Part shown: one piece after another, positions 53,874 to 62,961 of the stretch | Layout: every line of letters starts with the position of its first letter | Position numbering within the stretch: the first letter of the stretch is position 1 | Origin: Cupriavidus sp. YR651 | GTDB lineage: Bacteria; Pseudomonadota; Gammaproteobacteria; Burkholderiales; Burkholderiaceae | DNA: 64,000 nucleotides | Direction: 5' to 3' | NCBI RefSeq assembly: GCF_900101625.1 | Contig: NZ_FMYZ01000004.1 | Coordinates: 247,571-311,570 of the forward strand | The notes under the pieces: model-generated | The model's database searches: none | Told to the model about the DNA's origin: nothing | What the model saw: only the letters and a program-made list of their open reading frames with translations | Program-made: the position numbers and the translations under genes

Positions 53874-55226
53874 ATGCGATTTGACCTCGAATCAGGCAAC
53901 CACGGCAAAGAGCTGGTTGCACCGGAATCTACCCCGAATCCCGTCCTGTCCCGCCGCGCACTGCTGCTGAGCGGAGCGGCGGCCGCGGCCGCTGCCATAT
54001 TCCCTCCGGTCGTGTCGGCCGTTCAGCCCGATGCGGGGCAGCGTTACGCGGCAGACGCCATCCGTCCCTTCCGCATCCACGTCCCGCAGGTCGCGCTCAC
54101 CGACCTGCACCGCCGGATCATGGCGACCCGCTGGCCCGAAACGGAAACGGTCAACGACCGTTCCCAGGGGGTGCAGCTCGCCAGGCTCCAGGCGCTGGTG
54201 CGCTACTGGGAGACTGGCTACGACTGGCGACGCGCGGAGGCGAAGCTCAATGCCTTGCCGCAGTTCCTGACGCATATCGACGGCCTGGATATTCATTTCA
54301 TCCACGTGCGCTCCCGTCATCCGAACGCATTGCCACTCGTCATGACTCACGGCTGGCCCGGTTCGATCTTCGAGTTGCTGAAAGTCATCGACCCGCTGAC
54401 CGATCCCACTGCACATGGCGGGGCCGCCGAGGATGCCTTCCATCTCGTGATTCCGTCCATGCCTGGCTTCGGCTTTTCCGGGAAGCCCACGGGCACCGGC
54501 TGGAACCCGGACCGCATCGGCCGTGCGTGGGACGTCCTGATGAAGCGCCTCGGCTATTCGCGCTACGTCTCGCAAGGCGGCGACTGGGGCGCCATCATTT
54601 CCGATGCGATGGGCCGTCAGGCGCCCGATGGCCTGCTCGGCATCCACGTCAACCGCGTGGAACGCGCGACGACGTTCCCGCCGGAACTCGCGAAGGCGCT
54701 GAAGAGTGGCGATCCCGCGCCGGCGAACCTGTCTGCCGAGGAGCGGGAGGTGTTTGACCAGGCCAGGGAGTTCCTCAACAAGGGCTTCGGCTACGCCGCG
54801 ATCATGGGCACGCGTCCGCAAACCGAGGGATATGGCCTGGCCGACTCGCCAGTGGGGCTGGCGGCGTGGATCTACGACAAGATCGCCGATTGGGTGTTCA
54901 CGCGCGGCGAACCGGAGCGTGCGCTGAGCCGCGACGAGATTCTCGACAACATCACGCTCTATTGGCTGACGAACACCGGGCCCGCCAGCGCGCGGATCTA
55001 TTGGGAGAACAACAACAGCGGCGCGCGCCTGACCCCGATCTCGATCCCGGCGGCCGTGACGGTCTTCCCCGGGGAGGTCTACAAGCCGCCAAAGAGTTGG
55101 GCGGCGCGCGCCTATCAGAACCTGATCTACTACAACCGGGTGGAGAAGGGCGGCCACTTCGCGGCCTGGGAGGAACCGGTCCTGTTCAGTACTGAAATAC
55201 GCGCCGCTTTCCGGTCACTGCGCTGA
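53874..55226 (+). CDS. Tat-exported epoxide hydrolase (alpha/beta hydrolase with EHN domain)
   Basis: A 450-aa microsomal-type epoxide hydrolase. Order: Tat-like signal (SRRALLLSGAAAAAAAIF, residues about 26-43), EHN domain (about 64-170, FRIHVPQVALTDLHRRI) and alpha/beta hydrolase domain. Nucleophile Asp237 in GGDWGAI, oxyanion motif HGWPGS, and catalytic His428 in KGGHFAAWEEP. It opens epoxides by water attack. Export to the periplasm is unusual for this enzyme type but the signal is clear. Cotranscribed with the cupin gene. Confidence 0.9.
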   Translation: MRFDLESGNHGKELVAPESTPNPVLSRRALLLSGAAAAAAAIFPPVVSAVQPDAGQRYAADAIRPFRIHVPQVALTDLHRRIMATRWPETETVNDRSQGVQLARLQALVRYWETGYDWRRAEAKLNALPQFLTHIDGLDIHFIHVRSRHPNALPLVMTHGWPGSIFELLKVIDPLTDPTAHGGAAEDAFHLVIPSMPGFGFSGKPTGTGWNPDRIGRAWDVLMKRLGYSRYVSQGGDWGAIISDAMGRQAPDGLLGIHVNRVERATTFPPELAKALKSGDPAPANLSAEEREVFDQAREFLNKGFGYAAIMGTRPQTEGYGLADSPVGLAAWIYDKIADWVFTRGEPERALSRDEILDNITLYWLTNTGPASARIYWENNNSGARLTPISIPAAVTVFPGEVYKPPKSWAARAYQNLIYYNRVEKGGHFAAWEEPVLFSTEIRAAFRSLR

Positions 55227-55237
55227 TCGCGGCATCG

Positions 55238-55260
55238 GCCAGCGCGCGAGCGCTGGCTTT
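55238..55260 (+). terminator. Intrinsic terminator after the epoxide hydrolase gene
   Basis: Perfect 8-bp stem GCCAGCGC/GCGCTGGC closing a GCGA (GNRA-type) tetraloop, followed by TTT. It begins 11 bp after the stop codon. Confidence 0.65.
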
Positions 55261-55325
55261 CCCCCTTCGGTGCAGATGCGACATCGATCCGACGTCGATG
55301 CAACGCGGGCGCGCCGGAGGGGGGC

Positions 55326-56228
55326 TCAGCGCCGCTGCGCCAGCCAGATGCCCGCCGCGATGGCCACCAGCCCGGCCGCGTGGTACCAGCGCGGCCAGTC
55401 GCCCAGCAGCAGCGTGGAGAGCAAGGCCGCAAACACTGGCGTCAGGGTGATGAAGAACACCGGCAGCTGGGCGCCTGCGCGGGCAATCGCGCGATCCCAC
55501 GCGAAGTAGGCGAGGAGGGAAGGGATGGTGGCCACATACATCAGGATGGCAACGACCTTGCCGCTCCACTGGAAGGGCTGATGCTGTGTCATCAACTCCC
55601 ATACGACCACTGGCACGCTGGCCACTACGCCAGTCACGATTTGCGTGAACAGCAGCACGGGCAGCGGCACGGCAGGGCGCTTCTTGCGCAGCAACCACGT
55701 ATAGGCGCTCCACGCGATGGTGGCCGCCAGCATGAACAGATCGCCGGCAACGAAATCGAGCTGGGCCAGCCGGCCGACCTCGCCGCGCACGAGCACGAAG
55801 GACACCCCCACCAGACACAACAGCGCCCCGGCGACATGCCATGATTTCATCTTCTCGCGGAAGAACGTGGCGCCAATCACCAGCAGGAACAGCGGCGTGG
55901 AAGCGCCGATCAGCGTCACGTTGATCGGCGTCGACGTGGTGAGTGCCAAGTACTGGAAGGCGTTATAGCTGGCGATCGACAGGACGCCCATGGCGACGAG
56001 CACGCCGGCATGCCGGCGCAGGGTCGACCAGTGCGCGATCACGCCGCGCCAGGCAAACGGGGCCAGCAGTAGCCCGGCCAGCACCCAGCGCGCGAAGTTG
56101 AGGGTCACAGGCGGCACCGTGCCGGCCGCGAGGCGACCGACAATGGCATTCCCGGCCCAGGCCAGGGGCGGGAAGGCGAGCAGAAACAGGGTGGTCCAGT
56201 CGAGCCGTCTGGTGGCGCTTGCGTGCAT
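55326..56228 (-). CDS. EamA/DMT-family transporter
   Basis: A 300-aa membrane protein with ten predicted helices in two EamA repeats. Repeat one opens with LLAFPPLAWAGNAIVGRLAAG and NFARWVLAGLLLAPF, repeat two with GVSFVLVRGEV and GDLFMLAATIAWSAYTWLLRKKRP. Members export amino acids or other metabolites; the substrate cannot be assigned. Convergent with the epoxide hydrolase and divergent from the citrate-lyase-like genes across 185 bp. Confidence 0.87.
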   Translation of the reverse strand: MHASATRRLDWTTLFLLAFPPLAWAGNAIVGRLAAGTVPPVTLNFARWVLAGLLLAPFAWRGVIAHWSTLRRHAGVLVAMGVLSIASYNAFQYLALTTSTPINVTLIGASTPLFLLVIGATFFREKMKSWHVAGALLCLVGVSFVLVRGEVGRLAQLDFVAGDLFMLAATIAWSAYTWLLRKKRPAVPLPVLLFTQIVTGVVASVPVVVWELMTQHQPFQWSGKVVAILMYVATIPSLLAYFAWDRAIARAGAQLPVFFITLTPVFAALLSTLLLGDWPRWYHAAGLVAIAAGIWLAQRR

Positions 56229-56413
56229 GGAGGCAAACCGTTGCGTCTTGTCGAAGGCGCATTATCCGACGGAACGGCGTGACGGACGCGACGGAACGCC
56301 CGCGGCACCCCGCAAGCATGCGGGAAATCCCCTACCCCCGGATGAAAGGCTCGCGAAAGCTTCGGTGAAATAGCATTGGCTCCCATCAGTGGTCAACAGA
56401 TGCAGGAGACACC

Positions 56414-57688
56414 ATGCAAATCACCGGCATGCTTCACGGCGCGCGGTTGCTGCAGCTCGTGGGTTTTCCCACGGCCGAAGTGCTCGGGCCCGACGCCAAC
56501 GACGACCAGATCAAGGACCTGATCGACCGCCACAAGCAAGTCTTCATCAAGCCTGTCTTTCGCGGCGGCGTCGGCAAGAAGGGCAAGGCGGGTTTGCTCG
56601 GCCGGGTGGGTGACCTGGCTTCCGCGCTCAAGGAAAAAGAGCGTCTCTACTTCGTGGAGCACGAGCATGGCAACCAGCGCGCCAAAGCCAATGGTGTGAC
56701 CTTCGAAGGGGGCGTGCCTTCGGACCATGAAATCTACTTCTCGCTGACCGATTCCACTGAGTTCCGCGCGCCCACCATGACCCTGACGCACCACGGCGGC
56801 ATGGAGATCGAGGAGCTCGACAACAGCCAGATCGCGCGCGTGCCGTTCAGCCCGTTGACCGGCCTCAAGGCCTTCGTGGTGGCGAATGCGCTGAGCCGGC
56901 TGAATGCGCCGAAGGAAATCATTTCCCCGCTGGTGCAATACCTGCCCAATCTGTGGGACCTGTTCCACGACTACGGCATGACCACGCTGGAACTCAATCC
57001 GATCCGCATGCGCGCCGACAAGCGTGGACGGCTGACGCCGGTGGCGTGTGACTTCAAATGCGGCTTCGACCGCGACGATCCGCGCTGGCAGCGCCTGAAC
57101 CTCCCCGCGCATCTGTTTGCCGCCGACACCTCGCCGTTCGAGCAGGAGATCAACCAGCTGCGCACGTATCAGGGCCAGAGCGACGTGTACATCATCAACG
57201 CGAAGGGCACCATCCTGGCGCCGACGTTTGGTGGCGGCGCCAACTCGCTGGTGACGCAGATGCTGGGCGACGACGCGATCATTTCATCCGATTTCGGCGG
57301 CAATCCCCCCTACGAAAAAATGAAGGCCGTGGCCAGCATCTGCTTCAAGCACTGGCTCAAACAGAGCAACGTGCTCTTCATCATCGGCGGCAAGTCCAAT
57401 AACACGGACATCTTCGAGACCTTCCGTGCCATGGCCGACGCGTTGCGCGAGCACTTCGGCAAGTACGGCCCATCGCCGCTGTATGTGGTGGTCGGGCGCG
57501 GCGGCCCGAACCTGGTGCGTGGCATGGCGGTGCTGCGCGACACCTGCGAATCGCTGGGGCTTCCCTATGTCAGCTTCGGCTTCGACTCGGCCATGAGCGA
57601 GGTGGTGGACCACGCCCGCAAGGTGGACGCGTGGATGAAAGCTGGTGGCCGCGAGCAGGTTGCGGCGCGATTGAATGTGGCCGCCTGA
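56414..57688 (+). CDS. ATP-citrate lyase-like subunit, ATP-grasp and citrate-binding domains
   Basis: A 424-aa protein with the layout of the smaller ATP-citrate lyase subunit. The N-terminal ATP-grasp/succinyl-CoA-synthetase-beta-like part includes QVFIKPVFRGGVGKKGKAG (about 42-60) and LELNPIRM (about 193). The C-terminal citrate-binding part (about 240-410) has NAKGTILAPTFGGGANSL and SSDFGGNPPYEK, as in citrate-binding domains of ACL. With the large subunit 21 bp downstream it should activate citrate to citryl phosphate. GCAGGAGACACC precedes the ATG. First gene of the citrate cluster. Confidence 0.82.
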   Translation: MQITGMLHGARLLQLVGFPTAEVLGPDANDDQIKDLIDRHKQVFIKPVFRGGVGKKGKAGLLGRVGDLASALKEKERLYFVEHEHGNQRAKANGVTFEGGVPSDHEIYFSLTDSTEFRAPTMTLTHHGGMEIEELDNSQIARVPFSPLTGLKAFVVANALSRLNAPKEIISPLVQYLPNLWDLFHDYGMTTLELNPIRMRADKRGRLTPVACDFKCGFDRDDPRWQRLNLPAHLFAADTSPFEQEINQLRTYQGQSDVYIINAKGTILAPTFGGGANSLVTQMLGDDAIISSDFGGNPPYEKMKAVASICFKHWLKQSNVLFIIGGKSNNTDIFETFRAMADALREHFGKYGPSPLYVVVGRGGPNLVRGMAVLRDTCESLGLPYVSFGFDSAMSEVVDHARKVDAWMKAGGREQVAARLNVAA

Positions 57689-57709
57689 AGCCACTGTCTG
57701 GAGACTGCG

Positions 57710-60409
57710 ATGCGTATCAAGGGTGTGAGCGATTTCAAGTACTTTGTCGGCATCCATTCGTTGGCCGAAGTGGCGACGCGCGAGGATCGCGTGTGCGTGC
57801 TCAATATCATGGGCGGGGAGTCCAGCGATGTCACGCCGGTGGGCCATGCCTACTCGGGCGGCAACGTGGTGTTCGGCACCTCGCCCGGCCGCAAGGGCCA
57901 GGTGCTCGACACCCCCGTTGGGCCGATCCCGGTCTACAACAACGTGCGGGAAGGGCTGGAAGCGGGGCATCGCTTCAATTGCGGCGTGGTCTATCTGCCG
58001 CCGTCGGCGGCCGATGACGGCGTGGTGGAACTGGTGCGGGTCAATCCCGACCTGAAGAAGATCTTCATCCCGACCGAAAAGATGTCGGTGCACGATGCCC
58101 GCGAAATCCGGGCGCTGGCGCAGCTGAACGGCATCGATATCTTCGGTGGCAACAGCCTCGGCGTGGCCGACGCCTGGAACCAGGTACGCATCGGTGGAGC
58201 GCTGGGCGGCGACGCGCCCGGCGATTTGCTGCGCAAGGGTTCGATCGCGATCCTGTCGAACTCGGGCAGCTTTACCACCACCATCGCGCAATACATGCGG
58301 ATGGCGGGCTGGGGCACGACCACGCTGATTTCGAGTGGCAAAGACGTCTACATCCACTATGCCGCGCCGGAATTCGCGTACGCGCTGTCCAACGATGATC
58401 GCAGCAAGGCTGCAGTCCTGTATTGCGAGCCCGGCGGCTTCTACGAACGCGATGCAACCTTCACCAAGCCGGTGGTGGCCTGCGTGGTCGGGCGCTGGAA
58501 GAGCCGGCTGACGCGCGCGGTGGGCCATGCCGGTGCCATGGCGGGCGGCGGCGACGACGCCGAATCCAAGGAGCGCTGGTTCATGGAGAAGTTCGGCGTC
58601 GACGGGCTGTTCACGCCGCAGTGCCCGGTCTTCTCGGCCAAGGGCGCGGTGGTGACCAATATCGCCGACATCCCCGCGGCGCTGACCGCCGTGATGCGTG
58701 CCAACGGCGTGGAACCCGATTTCGAGCCGGAAGGCACGATGGAGCTCAAGCCCTGGTTCAGCAGCAACAAGGGCTTGTCGCTGCCAGCCGATCTCGACTT
58801 GCCCGTGGTGCAGGCGCCCGCGCCGTACGGCGAGCAGATCGGTGCGCTCGCCCGGCAGATCGGCGCGGTGCTGCCGCGCCAGTCGATGAAGGACACCTCG
58901 GGCGCTTCGCAGATGGATGCCGGCACGCAGCTGACCAGCCTGCATGGCGTGTCGATGCTCGACGCGACGCGGTATCCGCTGGAAGTCAACGTGAACCTTG
59001 CGCTGCTGCACGAGCCCGGCGGTGTCAACGACCAGAAGCTGATCAACGTGGCGCTGGCGGCCTCGCTCAACCTGCACGGGCACCCCGCGCTGGCAGCGGC
59101 GCAGGCCGCGCGCGACGCCGGCAATGCGCCCAACAGCGTGCTGGCCGCGGCGGCCAGCATCCTCGGGCCGCGCTCGCAGGAACGCGCACGCGCGCTGACG
59201 CACATGCTGATCGACGCCTTTGCCGCGACCGGCCTCGAAGACGCGACGAACGAAGACTTCGACACCAGCGGCGTCCGGCTTGCATCGCCAGGCTTGTTCG
59301 TATCGGAACAACCCGACGACCGGGCCAGCGCGATGCTCAAGGGCATCGACACACGGGGCGCGAAATCGGTGTTTGTGCGTTACCTGCGATCCTTGCCGGG
59401 GCATCCGACGGAGGATGCCGTGCTGGCCGCCATCAGCGCCACGCTGGCCTGGGGCCCGCTGAAACGCAAGCGCGTATCGCGGATCACCGCCGAGAGCCTG
59501 CCATGGTGGATGCAGCTGTTCGGCGCGCTGATCGGCGCCTCGGTGCCGGCGGACCGGCACCAGCCCGGCGCTTTCTGCGGCATGGCGACCAGCGATCTCC
59601 TCGGCCAACGGTCGATCACCGAAGTGGCCTTCGTCGCGCTGCTGGGCCTGACCGCCAATGCGGCTGACCTGCATGCGTTCCAGGTGCTGGTGGGGCTGCT
59701 GCTGAGCAACGGACCGGGCACGATCTCGGCGCAGGGCGCCAAGGGCGCGGTTTCCGCCGATGGCCCGGAAGATCCGGAGCGCGTGCAGCTCAACAAGGCG
59801 CTGGTCGGCTTTCTGACGCACACCGGCTATGCGCATGGCGGCAACGGCTACGAGGGCATCGCCTTCCTGATCGATCAGTTCAGGGATGCGGGCCTCCAGG
59901 ACCCGGGCGACCCCGGCCACGGTATCGACCTTAAGGCACTCGCGCAGCGCTACGTCAGGGACTATGCTGATTACAAGGCAAACAAGAAGAATACGGGCAG
60001 CCTGGACATCCAGAAGATCCCTGGTGTCAACCACCCAGTGTTCAAGGACAAACCAGTGAACCACGATCCTCGTGAAGTGTTCATCGGGAACCTGTTTGCC
60101 GAGCGCGGCGAGTACAACGTATTCCACGCGTTCTACCGGACGCTGGTGCAGACGCTGTTCGACGAGGGCGTATCGCGCAATGTGTACTGCGTGAATATCG
60201 ACGCGGTGATCGCCGCGCTGCTGCTCAAGATGCTGTGGCGGCCCTGGCAGAGCGGGCAATACGCGGAAAGTGCGCTGGAGACGGCAGCTTTCACGATCTT
60301 CCTATACCCGCGCATGCTCGGCTGTGCCGCCGAGATTGACGATCACCTCAACCGGGGACGGAACATGGACACGCGCACGGCGGCTTCGAAGTGCGGGTTC
60401 GTGGCCTAG
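57710..60409 (+). CDS. ATP-citrate lyase-like subunit, CoA-ligase and citryl-CoA lyase domains
   Basis: An 899-aa protein: N-terminal CoA-binding domain (about 1-165), CoA-ligase domain with phosphohistidine His273 in AVGHAGAMAGG (about 175-350), and a C-terminal citrate-synthase-fold citryl-CoA lyase domain (about 600-890) with His709 (AHGGNG), His775 (GVNHPVF) and Asp831 (NIDAV). So all steps from citrate, CoA and ATP to acetyl-CoA and oxaloacetate are covered. It is about 300 residues longer than the AclA-type subunit of reductive-TCA bacteria as I know it, mostly in the linker region. CTGGAGA site upstream. The citrate transporter gene starts 12 bp downstream. Confidence 0.85.
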   Translation: MRIKGVSDFKYFVGIHSLAEVATREDRVCVLNIMGGESSDVTPVGHAYSGGNVVFGTSPGRKGQVLDTPVGPIPVYNNVREGLEAGHRFNCGVVYLPPSAADDGVVELVRVNPDLKKIFIPTEKMSVHDAREIRALAQLNGIDIFGGNSLGVADAWNQVRIGGALGGDAPGDLLRKGSIAILSNSGSFTTTIAQYMRMAGWGTTTLISSGKDVYIHYAAPEFAYALSNDDRSKAAVLYCEPGGFYERDATFTKPVVACVVGRWKSRLTRAVGHAGAMAGGGDDAESKERWFMEKFGVDGLFTPQCPVFSAKGAVVTNIADIPAALTAVMRANGVEPDFEPEGTMELKPWFSSNKGLSLPADLDLPVVQAPAPYGEQIGALARQIGAVLPRQSMKDTSGASQMDAGTQLTSLHGVSMLDATRYPLEVNVNLALLHEPGGVNDQKLINVALAASLNLHGHPALAAAQAARDAGNAPNSVLAAAASILGPRSQERARALTHMLIDAFAATGLEDATNEDFDTSGVRLASPGLFVSEQPDDRASAMLKGIDTRGAKSVFVRYLRSLPGHPTEDAVLAAISATLAWGPLKRKRVSRITAESLPWWMQLFGALIGASVPADRHQPGAFCGMATSDLLGQRSITEVAFVALLGLTANAADLHAFQVLVGLLLSNGPGTISAQGAKGAVSADGPEDPERVQLNKALVGFLTHTGYAHGGNGYEGIAFLIDQFRDAGLQDPGDPGHGIDLKALAQRYVRDYADYKANKKNTGSLDIQKIPGVNHPVFKDKPVNHDPREVFIGNLFAERGEYNVFHAFYRTLVQTLFDEGVSRNVYCVNIDAVIAALLLKMLWRPWQSGQYAESALETAAFTIFLYPRMLGCAAEIDDHLNRGRNMDTRTAASKCGFVA

Positions 60410-60421
60410 GACGCTCGCGCT

Positions 60422-61735
60422 ATGTTGACTCTGCTCGCCTACTCGATGGTGGTCGTGTTCATGGCACTGATCATGACCAAGCGGCTTTCGGCCGTGGTCG
60501 CCCTGATCCTGGTGCCGATCGTGTTCGGGCTGCTCGGGGGCTTTGGCATGCAGCTGGGGCCGATGATGCTGGATGGCATCAAGAAGCTCGCGCCCACGGG
60601 CGTGATGCTGATGTTTGCCATCCTGTATTTCGGCCTGATGATCGACGCGGGCCTGTTCGACCCCGTGGTGCGCCGCATCCTGCGGCTGGTGGGTGGCGAC
60701 CCGATGAAGATCGTGGTCGGCACCTTCGTGCTGGCGGTGGTCGTGTCGCTCGACGGCGACGGCTCGACCACCTACATGATCACCTGTGCCGCCATGCTGC
60801 CGCTCTACAAGCGGCTGGGCATCAGCCGGCTGGTGCTGGCCTGCGTGATCATGATGGCGGGCGGGCTGATGAACATCCTGCCCTGGGGCGGACCCACCGC
60901 ACGCGCCGCGAGCGCCCTGGGCGTGGACGTGGGCCTGATCTTCGTGCCGATGATCCTGCCGATGGTCGTTACCGGCGCGTGGGGCTTGTTCGTGGCGTTC
61001 ATCCTTGGCCGTCGCGAACGCAGGCGTCTGGGCGCCATCGCGCTGGGCGGTGCGGCCGCCGGCATTGCGTCCCCCGACGTGGCGATGGGCGACCCGAGCA
61101 TCGCCCGTCCCCGACTGCTGTGGGTCAACCTGCTGCTGACGGTGGCGTTGATGGTGCTGCTGATCCTCGGCACGCTGCCGTTGCAGGTGTTGTTCATGGT
61201 GGCCTCGGCCATCGCCATCATGATCAACTATCCGGACCTCGCCGAGCAGAAGGAGAGACTCAGCTCGCATGCGGCGAACATCGTGCCGGTGGTGGCGCTG
61301 ATTTTCGCGGCCGGCATCTTCGTTGGCATCCTGTCGGGAACGAAGATGGTCGATGCGATCGCGGCCAGCGTGATCGCCGCCGTGCCGCCCTGGATGGGCC
61401 CTTACATGGCGATCGTGACCGGCGTGCTGAGCGTGCCGTTCACCTTCTTCATCTCGAATGACGCGTTCTACTTCGGCATCCTGCCGATCCTCGCCAAGGC
61501 CGCCGCCGTCTACGGCATCGGTGCCGCGGAGATCGGGCGGGCATCCCTGATCGGCCAGCAGGTGCACCTGCTCAGTCCGCTGGTGGCCTCGACCTATCTG
61601 CTGGTCGGTCTGGCCGAGGTGGAATTCGGCGACCATCAGCGCTATACGATGCTGTGGGCGCTGTCGGCGGCGCTGGTCATGCTGATTGCCACCGTCTTGC
61701 TGGGCGTCATTCCTCTCGTCGGCCATGCACCCTGA
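60422..61735 (+). CDS. CitMHS-family citrate:proton/metal symporter
   Basis: A 437-aa polytopic permease of the CitMHS family (PF03600 type), which imports citrate, often as a metal complex. Seen: about twelve hydrophobic helices, SLDGDGSTTYMITCAAMLPLYKRLG in the first half and FFISNDAFYFGILPIL in the second, both family marks. It follows the citrate-lyase-like genes by 12 bp, so import and cleavage of citrate are coupled. Weak ribosome-binding site, consistent with translational coupling. Confidence 0.9.
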   Translation: MLTLLAYSMVVVFMALIMTKRLSAVVALILVPIVFGLLGGFGMQLGPMMLDGIKKLAPTGVMLMFAILYFGLMIDAGLFDPVVRRILRLVGGDPMKIVVGTFVLAVVVSLDGDGSTTYMITCAAMLPLYKRLGISRLVLACVIMMAGGLMNILPWGGPTARAASALGVDVGLIFVPMILPMVVTGAWGLFVAFILGRRERRRLGAIALGGAAAGIASPDVAMGDPSIARPRLLWVNLLLTVALMVLLILGTLPLQVLFMVASAIAIMINYPDLAEQKERLSSHAANIVPVVALIFAAGIFVGILSGTKMVDAIAASVIAAVPPWMGPYMAIVTGVLSVPFTFFISNDAFYFGILPILAKAAAVYGIGAAEIGRASLIGQQVHLLSPLVASTYLLVGLAEVEFGDHQRYTMLWALSAALVMLIATVLLGVIPLVGHAP

Positions 61736-61747
61736 CGGCCTCTCTTC

Positions 61748-62959
61748 ATGCGCAACGTCATCCCATCCATGCCGCATCCACAGGTAGTTGCCGCTGGCTC
61801 GCCAGCCTCGCGAGCCCGACGACAACGCAGAACGCTGCTCGTCGCGCTGGGACTGGGCTTGCTCTGTTCGCTCGGCCAGGCACAGGAGTCCGACGACGCC
61901 GAAGAGTTGATGGGCTATTCGGCCAGGGGCAGGGTGCCGGCCGGCTATCCGCTGGCCTATGCGGCGACGGTCAAGGCCGCCGAGGACGAGGGGCGGCTGG
62001 TGATTTACTCGACCACCGATGCCAGCATCGCCAACGTGCTGATCGCGGATTTCCGGGCGATGTACCCGCGCATCGACGTTACCTACGAGGACCTCAACAG
62101 CACCGTGCTCTACCACCGCTTTGTCGCCGAAACGCAGCTCGGCGGCGAATCGGCGGACGTGTTGTGGAGTTCGGCCATGGACCAGCAGGCCGCGCTGGTC
62201 AGCAATGGCTACGCGATGCGCTACGACTCGCCGGAAAAGGCCAGCCTGCCCGCATGGGCCAACTGGAAGGATGAGGCCTTCGCCACCACCTTCGAGCCGG
62301 TGGTCTTTGCCTACAACAAGACACAGCTGAAGGCCAGCGAGGTGCCGCAGTCGCACGCGGAACTGGCGCGGCTACTGAATGCGGACCCGAACCGCTTCAG
62401 GGGAAAGGTGGTCAGCTATGACATCGAGAAGTCCGGGCTCGGCTTCTTCCTGGCGACGCAGGATGTCGCGGTCTCCGCGGACTTCTGGAATATCGCCCGC
62501 GCCATGGGCAAGAGCGGCGTGCGGCTGGACCTGACCACCGACGCCATGGTCAGGCGCATTGCTTCTGGCCAGGCCTTGATCGGCTACAACCTGCTCGGTG
62601 CCTACACGCTCGCGCAGGCGCGAAGAAATCCATCGATTGGCTACGTGTTTCCGAAGGACTACACGCTGGTCATGTCGCGCATCCTGCTGGTAAGCAAGAA
62701 GGCGGCGCATCCGAATGCCGCGAAGCTGTGGGTCGACTATCTGCTGTCGAAGCGCGGCCAGACCGTGATTGCCACCAGCGCGCGCCTTTTTGCGGTGCGC
62801 GATGACGTCCAGGGCGAGAGCACGGCGGCGCGCCTGAAGCAGACGCTCGGTGCCAGCCTGCGGCCGATCGCCGTCGGGCCCGGCCTGATCGGCTATCTCA
62901 ATAACCAGAACTACCGGGATTTCATCCTGCAATGGCGGCAGGCCGTCGTGTCGCCCTAG
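61748..62959 (+). CDS. ABC-type solute-binding protein, paralogue 1
   Basis: A 403-aa exported solute-binding protein resembling iron/phosphonate-type binding proteins (LVIYSTTDASIANVLIADFRAMYP, VLWSSAMDQQAALV, YVFPKDYTLVMSRI). The N-terminal signal (RRQRRTLLVALGLGLLCSLGQAQ) is preceded by a long basic tail, so translation may begin later. It starts 12 bp after the transporter and has no ABC permease or ATPase here. Binding proteins of this type can also feed two-component sensors of tricarboxylates. It converges tail-to-tail with a paralogue. Confidence 0.8.
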   Translation: MRNVIPSMPHPQVVAAGSPASRARRQRRTLLVALGLGLLCSLGQAQESDDAEELMGYSARGRVPAGYPLAYAATVKAAEDEGRLVIYSTTDASIANVLIADFRAMYPRIDVTYEDLNSTVLYHRFVAETQLGGESADVLWSSAMDQQAALVSNGYAMRYDSPEKASLPAWANWKDEAFATTFEPVVFAYNKTQLKASEVPQSHAELARLLNADPNRFRGKVVSYDIEKSGLGFFLATQDVAVSADFWNIARAMGKSGVRLDLTTDAMVRRIASGQALIGYNLLGAYTLAQARRNPSIGYVFPKDYTLVMSRILLVSKKAAHPNAAKLWVDYLLSKRGQTVIATSARLFAVRDDVQGESTAARLKQTLGASLRPIAVGPGLIGYLNNQNYRDFILQWRQAVVSP

Positions 62960-62961
62960 GT

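Noticed and set aside
57284..60259. 991-codon open frame on the minus strand opposite the citrate-lyase-like genes
   Set aside because: The product has His/Arg/Val-rich shadow composition and lacks any motif, while the sense strand encodes conserved catalytic residues.
60302..62356. 684-codon open frame on the minus strand opposite the CitMHS gene
   Set aside because: Extreme His/Gln/Asp/Arg content is what antisense of a membrane protein gives; no ribosome-binding site or family support.
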